Assembly (NCBI GenBank): GCA_051745835.1
Contig: JBNJEL010000050.1
Location: 1 to 13,480 of the forward strand
Length of the DNA: 13,480 nucleotides
Source: JBNJEL01 sp051745835
Lineage (GTDB): Bacteria > Bacillota > Halanaerobiia > Halobacteroidales > Acetohalobiaceae
Reading direction: 5' to 3'
Positions within the stretch are counted from its first letter, which is position 1. Each line of letters starts with the position of its first letter. This document shows, in pieces, positions 8,401 through 13,480 of this stretch. Both the position numbers and the translations under genes were made by a program. Below the pieces are notes generated by a model. That model did not search any database, was not told where the DNA came from, and was given only the letters and a program-made list of their open reading frames with translations.

Positions 8401-9469
8401 GTTTAAACTCATTATCTACCACTTGAATAGTATCCTTAATTAATTCACTACCTTGATTAAATGATATTATACGCTGCTTAAATCTACCTAACACCTTATT
8501 AACATCATCTTGATTAGTAAAAGCCTGATTGAGAATATCTCGCATATCAATATGAGTCGAAGTTACAAAAGAAATATTATGCTTAGAAGTAGGAGCAGTA
8601 GCTTGGGCTAAAGTTTGAATATTACCTAAGTCAATCTTACTGCGTCTTGCTTCTACTGAAGCATCTAAATAAGCCGAAAACTCATCTAAAATTATAATTA
8701 GCTCATCGTAACCTTTAGATTTTAAAAATCGATCTATGTCATTCATAAACTCAGTTAAGTTCTTAAAATCATCACCACTGTTCAACCCTGCTTCTCTCAT
8801 TAATTCTTCATACTTCTCTTGAGCATCTCGTTGATGTCCCTTTAAAGCAGCTACTAAATCTTGATAACTGTAATTCTTCTGAGCAAACGCTTCTTTAAGT
8901 ATCTGTCCCCTAAGCTCATGTTCCCGGTGAGTTTTTAAATTATCTAATAAATTTTGATAATTACTCTTTAGAACTAAATCATCAAACTCTTGATTTAATT
9001 TTTTAATAACTGCTTCTTGAATCATATCATCAAAGCGCTTTTCATTTTGATCTTCACCATTAATTCTAACAACCATATATTGTTGCTGGTCAATAATATA
9101 CTTCAATTGATAATGTAATTCAGGAAAAGACTTAACTTTTTCTAATAACTGCTTCTGTTGAGTACGATTATTAGTCTCGAGAATAATGCTTAACATCAAT
9201 AGAAAGTATGACTTACCGGTACCATACTGTCCTCTAATAACATGAGAGCGAAGGGTATCAACAGGATTAATATCGCCACCTAATTTATCACATCGTTCTT
9301 GAGAACGCTTCATATTAATAGTTTCTAATATTTCAGTAAATAATTCAGCTAAATCCTCAGTTAAGATATAATTTTCTAATAAGTCCTCTTGTTCTTCTTT
9401 ATTATCAGCCCATTTGAGATTAATAACAGGTTGAAAACTTTTAAGTTCAACTAAATCTTTAATCTTCAT
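5498..9469 (-). CDS. brxC: BrxC/PglY-like large P-loop ATPase (BREX core)
   Basis: The protein has 1323 residues from the chosen ATG and starts MKIKDLVELKSFQPVINL, typical of the family's N-terminus. Walker A is GQYGTGKS at 80-87 and Walker B is LIIILDEFSAYL with Asp262-Glu263. A sensor-like FVTSTH is at 301-306. Motifs YPLHPAT (381-387) and DRTLFMFL (402-409) lead into a helical winged-helix-like region (IGLDDIFNYF, 431-440). PPYGL is at 846-850, and the last 400 residues are largely coiled-coil helix. BrxC/PglY ATPases are essential BREX components, presumably acting on DNA in complex with the modification proteins; the precise reaction is not known. The start at 9469 is preferred because AAGGAGGG (9480-9487) lies 10-11 nt upstream. 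The earlier in-frame ATG at 9523 has no such site and would extend the overlap with the preceding gene to 65 bp. With the chosen start the overlap is 11 bp. The C-terminus has a Cys1155...Cys1168-x-Cys1170 cluster. Confidence 0.85.
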   Translation of the reverse strand: MKIKDLVELKSFQPVINLKWADNKEEQEDLLENYILTEDLAELFTEILETINMKRSQERCDKLGGDINPVDTLRSHVIRGQYGTGKSYFLLMLSIILETNNRTQQKQLLEKVKSFPELHYQLKYIIDQQQYMVVRINGEDQNEKRFDDMIQEAVIKKLNQEFDDLVLKSNYQNLLDNLKTHREHELRGQILKEAFAQKNYSYQDLVAALKGHQRDAQEKYEELMREAGLNSGDDFKNLTEFMNDIDRFLKSKGYDELIIILDEFSAYLDASVEARRSKIDLGNIQTLAQATAPTSKHNISFVTSTHIDMRDILNQAFTNQDDVNKVLGRFKQRIISFNQGSELIKDTIQVVDNEFKQLKEEHLAAISNLEQKYELEVEDYYPLHPATVTYLQPVASQFAQKDRTLFMFLKEVVQEEYFYQEIKKEDKLNLIGLDDIFNYFSDEFTEDRNLVKVYNQMKEIASSELEIKITKALIISYISLLSGGSGREQTAGLAVEDLQYIYLEDQSQIANALDNLAEDNRSHLIFNDGKYQLVISNTGINIEQKISQVAKDINPDRQLRTLLEEEESSIDIKKEYNLKYNLGIFPLDRELEGQLISVDNFLAVDNLQRYFRTSKDGKLVFIIPKFNERYDLEELKLKYQSKFKSLPKNTALALPKEIYFSAEDLKKYGAIKYLENDEEIVNNDDLEKLLLQRKRKVEAKIRNGYLRKFGRVDNFEFIFGGGIVRENLRNDKELFKKLLYDYYYKFPLEINVENFNSRSASNKVIKRMIASGEAKVSKSSNSVFRKQIFNTMQPLDLVKIEELPENHEVKLKKPERKNSERSYEIWEIITDTQMSINDKFETLENPPYGLNEQLVELYIAVVLGLGKFRLKSSSGKVITAPNKDHIAHIKDSNYEMEEVPDTGVEKKERVKEVWEILAQKELIPNSQYRKFDPHGRSQDNKFFSIIGSELKAAVDKLDTYQEVLNSKGLEIEQLELLKNELLKTTQSMSPEQQYNNLINLVDNYNSDKDYYATLKEIEDLLDNLLTFMNQKDKINKLATEFNKLSGKINILQNYSQLKGKLQSVRQIWQEYQANPFDFDLLSALEDNLELAIAAYNQTYKEAHDDFYQRFVRAKQEILDEEGERIEVIKLFEKINFSNITKIKDNIERLTNFQKCDNLSVDKDRVAECNCAVGSLKIVENKSSDIEQLQTNETQKIANIYTHYIDRLNSESENFIEYLQQQDIDQLDEWKFILAAINDDATAYKKKLEEKLEVIAPNFNNYLKEGIEPEPDLIELDKFIKEFESEIEAYGLDNLTFDKVEGIFNKVCNKLATAEDYEGLKLGE

Positions 9470-10076
9470 AGTCAATTTTCCCTCCTTGATAAGTTTTAAA
9501 GTAATGATTATTCTCAAACTCATCCACTTTAATCTGTGGTAGTTGATAATGTTCTGTTAACTTACTTACAAGAGTATCATCAGATAAGTAAAAAATATTC
9601 TTCTCTCTAAATTCACTCTCTCTAATAATTGCCTCTAAATCTATTGTTTCTAACTTAGGAATAGAAAGTAGTAAATAGCCCCGTGGTTTATGAATAAATA
9701 AGTTCTTAAAGAAAGTAATCAGTCGCTTCTTACCACCTGATTGATAAAGTGAAATTAAGATTGGTTCTAAACTATCTATCAACCAAAAACCAGGTGAAAG
9801 AGTAAATTGTTCACTCACATAATTTAAGAAATCATTGCTATCTAAGTATAGAAAGCTAACATATTCGTTCTCATAAAAATCAGTCAGATAATCCTTGGTA
9901 AAATTAATATACTTAAATCCTTCTTTACTACCTAACTGTTGTAATAAAGTTGTCTTTCCACTACCTAACTTACCAAATAAGATTAGGTTCTTACGACGAT
10001 AAATCTTAGCTTCCTCTTTGATTAACTGTAATTGATTATAAATTTCTTTTTGCTCCGATACTAAATCAAGTTTCAT
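9459..10076 (-). CDS. Small P-loop ATPase, possibly BrxF-like
   Basis: The protein has 205 residues. Walker A is GKLGSGKTT at about 35-43 in the context LILFGKLGSGKTTLL. A Walker-B-like hydrophobic strand, FWLIDSLEPI, has Asp101. A later strand, GYLLLSIPKLE (133-143), resembles sensor 1 of AAA+/STAND-type NTPases. The chain lacks the extra domains of its large neighbours. In size and context it resembles BrxF, the small P-loop protein of type 3 BREX, but I cannot confirm that family. The ATG at 10076 is chosen because GAGG (10086-10089) lies 9 nt upstream. A TTG at 10091 would add five residues but has no ribosome binding site. It overlaps the DUF4007-like gene by 11 bp and the brxC-like gene by 11 bp, so all three are likely translationally coupled. 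The role is unknown; it may be a switch or loader within the BREX complex. Confidence 0.7.
   Translation of the reverse strand: MKLDLVSEQKEIYNQLQLIKEEAKIYRRKNLILFGKLGSGKTTLLQQLGSKEGFKYINFTKDYLTDFYENEYVSFLYLDSNDFLNYVSEQFTLSPGFWLIDSLEPILISLYQSGGKKRLITFFKNLFIHKPRGYLLLSIPKLETIDLEAIIRESEFREKNIFYLSDDTLVSKLTEHYQLPQIKVDEFENNHYFKTYQGGKIDYED
9480..9487 (-). promoter_or_regulatory. Ribosome binding site that sets the brxC-like start
   Basis: AAGGAGGG on the minus strand lies 10-11 nt before the ATG at 9469. It is the only strong site near the 5' end of this frame. It argues against the ATG at 9523, which would add 18 residues unlike the family. The site is inside the 3' end of the small ATPase gene. 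Confidence 0.8.
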
Positions 10077-10884
10077 CAACAATCGCCTCAAGAATATCTG
10101 CTTTAGATAATTTAGGATTAATCGAAATTTGATTTAAACCAGCTATTGTTTCTACTTCTATATAATCTAACTGTTGTAAGTCTTCTAAAATCCCCATTAC
10201 TCTATCTTCATCTAAAAAGAAAATTCGACCAAAATTATAATTACCGTTAACAATATCATCTATCTTCATTGCTACCCTTCCTTCTTCCCAACGGTCATAA
10301 ATTATATAAGCACAAACTAAAGGTTCGGGCCAATAAGAATAAACTTCATAACCGTCTTTAACTTCTTTAACCATCCCTAACTTACCAAAACCAGTAGCGG
10401 CATCAGTTAAAGTTCTGATAGCTCTAGCTGTATAATCAAAATGATATTCTTTTTTAATTCCTCTTATATTATAATCAAGCATACTCTCTTTAATTTCATT
10501 AATAGAAATTTTATTATTAAGTTGAAAAGAAACATTATATAATATCTCATTTACAATTTTAGAAAAGTATAAATGACCACCTTGATTTGTATCTTTAACA
10601 AATTGATAATAAAGTAATGAATATAAATAATCATAGTTATACTCTATTTCTAACATTGATTTACCAAAATTAGTTATTTTATTATTTGCATTTAATAAAT
10701 TAGCTATTTTAGCATAGTCAATAAAACATCTGATTTTAGGTACTCCTACCCCCATTAAAGAAGATAATTCTTTTTTATTCCAATCCTCTTTCTTCTCAAT
10801 TACTTTAATTAACTTTAATATATATGGTATTTCTAAATTAAATCCTTGTTGAGAAAAAGTATTATTATAACTATTTTGTCCCAT
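10066..10884 (-). CDS. DUF4007-like protein with winged-helix features
   Basis: The protein has 272 residues with no signal peptide or membrane segment. Near the N-terminus is the pattern LSSLMGVGVPKIRCFIDYAK (40-59), followed by LL and NKITNFGKSMLE (68-79), resembling an LGVG...W.A.GL...T..G helix-turn-helix run of DUF4007 proteins. A tail segment, EPLVCAYIIYDRW (187-199), and GRIFFLDEDRV (219-229) also fit that family as I remember it. The identification is by pattern recall, so a profile search is needed. DUF4007 proteins are often found beside PAPS-reductase/DndC-like and cysteine desulfurase genes, which would suit a sulfur-linked BREX subtype. Start ATG 10882-10884 has AAGGAGG 7 nt upstream, embedded with the preceding TAA. 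The 5' two thirds are markedly AT-richer than the neighbours (about 20% GC over 10441-10740). It may bind DNA or bridge the two ATPases; that is conjecture. Confidence 0.6.
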   Translation of the reverse strand: MGQNSYNNTFSQQGFNLEIPYILKLIKVIEKKEDWNKKELSSLMGVGVPKIRCFIDYAKIANLLNANNKITNFGKSMLEIEYNYDYLYSLLYYQFVKDTNQGGHLYFSKIVNEILYNVSFQLNNKISINEIKESMLDYNIRGIKKEYHFDYTARAIRTLTDAATGFGKLGMVKEVKDGYEVYSYWPEPLVCAYIIYDRWEEGRVAMKIDDIVNGNYNFGRIFFLDEDRVMGILEDLQQLDYIEVETIAGLNQISINPKLSKADILEAIVDET

Positions 10885-10890
10885 AATTTT

Positions 10891-10899
10891 CCCTCCTTA
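10891..10899 (-). promoter_or_regulatory. Strong ribosome binding site fused to a stop codon
   Basis: The minus strand reads TAAGGAGGG, in which the TAA stop of the large ATPase (10897-10899) is also the first part of the Shine-Dalgarno site for the DUF4007-like gene. Spacing from GGAGG to the ATG at 10884 is 7 nt. A ribosome terminating on the first gene would sit on the initiation site of the next, so the two genes are probably coupled. It also decides the start of the DUF4007-like gene. Confidence 0.8.
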
Positions 10900-13480
10900 T
10901 AACTCTTCCTTTAACAATTCATAAAGAATAGTAGCTTTCTCTTGTTCATCAATCGAATTACCAAAGTTATCTAAATCTGATTTAACCTTCGATAGTAACA
11001 TTTCTCCTAAATCAGAAATTTCTTTACTATCAAAAGTTAATTCTTTCCTATCCCCCTCCTCAAAAAATGATAATTTAATTGCTCCAGGTTGTTGCTGATT
11101 AGGTTGATAATTAGCTATCTCTATAAATATCTCTTCTAAATTAGATACTAAACGATCTAAGTGCGCATCATTCCACTGCTGTGGAGCAAAACCTATTAAG
11201 TCCTTAGCTAATAGATCTAAAAATTCTCGTTCACTTGTAACTTCTAATTCTTTTAATAGATCAAAAAGAGTGTTCACCTTCCAATTAAAGTGATGATTCT
11301 TTACTTGATCAGCTAATTGTTGATACCACTTAATAAATTTCTGATCAATACGCTGATGTTTATATTCTTTCAATCCTGATAATTTATCTAATCTTTCTTT
11401 GTATTGTGAATAAAGTTCTTCTAAAGCACAATCTAATTCTTCAGTAACTTCTTTAAATACCAATGGTAATTCATTAAATTCTAAATGACCAAATTGTTCA
11501 GGAATAATAGAGAAAAATAGTTGGTGACTATTACGATATTCTCGACTTAAAATTTTCTTAAAGATTAAAGCAGAATCAGATAATTCTTCTGTATTCCGCA
11601 CATAATGAGATAAATTACGATAGTACTCATTCATTGCCTCCCATAAAGCCTTAAGTCTATTTCTAGACCGTAATTTATAATCTAAATATTGATCAAATAT
11701 TTTCTCTAAGCCTTGAATATACTCTTCCTTCTCCGCTCTCCATAAGTCAATTCCTAATTTAAATCGTTGTGGATTATCTTCAATTTCAGTGAAAATTGTA
11801 GGACTTAATTCTCTATCTTCTCCCTCTTCAGTAATAACAATTCGACCTCTAAATTCCCTTAAGTAAGCTGCAAAAAGAATAGGTAGATAACCTTTACGCA
11901 GTCCGTAAGGTGCTAATTGTAATATTTCATATAATTCAGCAAAAGATTGTGGATTATCTTTAGCTTGATCAATAAAAGTTTTTATCTCTTCTACAACCTC
12001 TCGACCATTCTCTTTTAACTTAGGAGTAACTATTTGAGCCCCATCAACAGTTGACTGTAAAATATTATTATTTACCAACACACAACGAGTTAAAGTATGA
12101 ACTGCAGTAAAGTCACTAAAACCTAATTCCGCCTCTAATTCATCATTAGTCAGTAACTTTTCAATTATCTCTCGTCTAGCTCGTTTCATAATCCCTGTAA
12201 CTTTATTACGATTAATCATTTCATGATTAACTTCCATCGTAGAGTCAAATACATCTTCACAAATTGTTGATACCAAACTAGATAGTTCTCGTTTACTACT
12301 AATTTGTTGGTATTGTCCTTGATGATAAAAATCAGCTTGATCATAAGTAGGATTATAGAGACTATTTAATTTCATCATTAGTTGATCTTTTTTCTCTGCA
12401 AGATGAGATTCTAACTCTAATTTAATAATAGGGTCCTGATCTAAGAAATCCTGTTGATTTAATAAATACTCTAATCCATCAATTTCTTTTAGTAATTTAA
12501 TAAATTCAAATTCTTGTCGAGGTATAATAAATATAGCTTGGTTACAATCTAACTTTTGAACTTGTTGTTGCGCCTGTTTAATCTTTTCTTCACTATTAGC
12601 TAAAATTATAAATATCTTCCCATCCAAATAATTATCTTTAATTTGATTATTAATCTCTTTTTCATCTAATTGGTCTAAACTTAAATACTGAGTAACAAAG
12701 AATCTAATCATCTTATGCTCAAAATTATAACGATGAGCTATCTTAGGAGCTAATAAATAGTCTTGATTTAACTTAGCAAGCGGATCAAAGTGATCTATTC
12801 TAGTTTTAATTACTTCCTCAAGCTTAGCTTCTATATCAATATCACTACCAGCAAAAAACTGATATTGATTTAAACTTTTACGATAGAAGATTAACTTCTT
12901 GTCCAGAAGTTTAGACTCAACTTTTTCAAATTCAGTAGAACTTAAATTAAGATTACTGCGAATTACCTCTGGAGTTGGTGGTAATCGATTGAAATCAGAA
13001 ATAATATTAATCACTGCTAAAGCTTTAAGAAATCTTTTAGCTAATTTATCATCTCTAGCTAACTGCTGTAAACTCCGTTCTGCATCTTTCCATACTCCAT
13101 AAATTCGGCTACTACTATCTTCTTGCTTAATCAACTCTAAAAAGTAATCATATAACTGGTCCAATCCTAATAAGGGAAACTCATCATCAGTCTCCTCTAA
13201 GAAATGATTTAAACTATATTCATGCTTATGAGATAGAAAAGTAAATAAAGTCCTTTCGTTCTGAGCTACTAACTTAGCTAAATTAAAGAGCCCAAAAGCA
13301 GTAGCAGGATGTAAAGGATAACAACCAAAAATAATCCAGTCTTTTAATTTCTCTAAACTTAAATCCGGAAATAAATTATTTCTCTGTAATTCAAAGAGTA
13401 ACTCTTTAAATTCCTCTTTATGAGTTGACTTAAATTCCACCCATTGATCATCAGACTTAATAATTACTTTAGAGATCAAC
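10897..13480 (-). CDS. Second large BrxC/PglY-like ATPase, N-terminus beyond the window
   Basis: The last 860-861 residues are visible, ending at TAA 10897-10899. The frame is open to the right edge and the first possible codon there is a TTG with no ribosome binding site, so the true start is outside. No Walker A is present in the visible part. Numbering from the first visible TTG codon (13477-13479), YPLHPAT is at 54-60, ERTLFTFL at 75-82, GLDQLYDYF at 105-113 and APYGL at 523-527. The brxC-like protein has the same motifs in the same order: HPAT-to-GLD spacing is 51 residues in both, and HPAT-to-PYGL is 470 here against 466 there. This makes them full-length homologues. It predicts about 330 missing N-terminal residues, including the P-loop, within roughly 1 kb beyond base 13480. 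A segment STICEDVFD...NHEMINR (404-424) resembles the conserved middle of such ATPases. The rest is helical and the tail is acidic. It is the most upstream operon gene visible. Confidence 0.75.
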   Translation of the reverse strand, partial: LISKVIIKSDDQWVEFKSTHKEEFKELLFELQRNNLFPDLSLEKLKDWIIFGCYPLHPATAFGLFNLAKLVAQNERTLFTFLSHKHEYSLNHFLEETDDEFPLLGLDQLYDYFLELIKQEDSSSRIYGVWKDAERSLQQLARDDKLAKRFLKALAVINIISDFNRLPPTPEVIRSNLNLSSTEFEKVESKLLDKKLIFYRKSLNQYQFFAGSDIDIEAKLEEVIKTRIDHFDPLAKLNQDYLLAPKIAHRYNFEHKMIRFFVTQYLSLDQLDEKEINNQIKDNYLDGKIFIILANSEEKIKQAQQQVQKLDCNQAIFIIPRQEFEFIKLLKEIDGLEYLLNQQDFLDQDPIIKLELESHLAEKKDQLMMKLNSLYNPTYDQADFYHQGQYQQISSKRELSSLVSTICEDVFDSTMEVNHEMINRNKVTGIMKRARREIIEKLLTNDELEAELGFSDFTAVHTLTRCVLVNNNILQSTVDGAQIVTPKLKENGREVVEEIKTFIDQAKDNPQSFAELYEILQLAPYGLRKGYLPILFAAYLREFRGRIVITEEGEDRELSPTIFTEIEDNPQRFKLGIDLWRAEKEEYIQGLEKIFDQYLDYKLRSRNRLKALWEAMNEYYRNLSHYVRNTEELSDSALIFKKILSREYRNSHQLFFSIIPEQFGHLEFNELPLVFKEVTEELDCALEELYSQYKERLDKLSGLKEYKHQRIDQKFIKWYQQLADQVKNHHFNWKVNTLFDLLKELEVTSEREFLDLLAKDLIGFAPQQWNDAHLDRLVSNLEEIFIEIANYQPNQQQPGAIKLSFFEEGDRKELTFDSKEISDLGEMLLSKVKSDLDNFGNSIDEQEKATILYELLKEEL

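Noticed and set aside
9470..9523. An 18-residue N-terminal extension of the brxC-like ATPase from the ATG at 9523
   Set aside because: There is no ribosome binding site at that ATG, the extension is unlike the family's start, and a strong AAGGAGGG sits before the ATG at 9469.
10077..10091. A TTG start five codons upstream for the small ATPase
   Set aside because: No Shine-Dalgarno site precedes it. GAGG lies 9 nt before the ATG at 10076, and that start gives the same 11-bp overlap as the next junction.
12899..13102. A 67-residue open frame on the + strand
   Set aside because: It lies entirely antisense inside the large partial ATPase, has no ribosome binding site of note and no recognisable motif. 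It is a shadow of the real gene.
13477..13479. TTG as the start of the partial ATPase at the right edge
   Set aside because: It is only the first in-frame start-like codon before the edge. Homology to the brxC-like protein predicts about 330 more residues including the P-loop.
1..13480. CRISPR arrays, insertion sequences, tRNA or rRNA genes
   Set aside because: I found no regularly spaced repeats, transposase motifs, terminal inverted repeats or RNA gene signatures. Nearly all bases lie in coding sequence.

Overview
The window is AT-rich (about 30% GC by eye), with strong AGGAGG-type ribosome binding sites and Lys/Asn/Asp/Glu/Ile-rich proteins. This fits a low-GC Firmicute-type bacterium, possibly one of the Halanaerobiales. 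The genus cannot be fixed from the sequence.

Layout. At the left edge, on the + strand, is the C-terminal end of a ferritin-like di-iron protein (to 173). A hairpin at 180-208 probably serves as a shared terminator between it and a convergent minus-strand lipoprotein gene (225-1361), which has its own extended -10 promoter. Everything from 1489 to the right edge is one tightly packed minus-strand operon. In transcription order it encodes: a large ATPase cut by the right edge (10897-13480), a DUF4007-like protein (10066-10884), a small P-loop ATPase (9459-10076), a large BrxC/PglY-like P-loop ATPase (5498-9469), PglZ (2895-5498) and a short BrxL AAA+ protein (1489-2880). Gaps are 12 and 14 bp, or the genes overlap by 1 or 11 bp, so the set is probably co-transcribed and translationally coupled.

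Interpretation. PglZ, a BrxC-like ATPase and BrxL together mark a BREX phage-defence locus. No methyltransferase (PglX) or helicase is visible. From memory of the BREX classification, type 4 uses a PAPS-reductase-like protein (BrxP) in place of PglX, and DUF4007 proteins often sit beside PAPS-reductase/DndC-like genes. The best reading is a type 4-like BREX locus whose modification genes lie beyond base 13480. That is inference.

The most unusual aspects are these. Two large ATPases in the operon share colinear motifs at nearly identical spacing. A BrxF-sized ATPase and a DUF4007-like protein sit between them. BrxL lacks a Lon protease domain. The operon promoter and the modification genes are outside the window.
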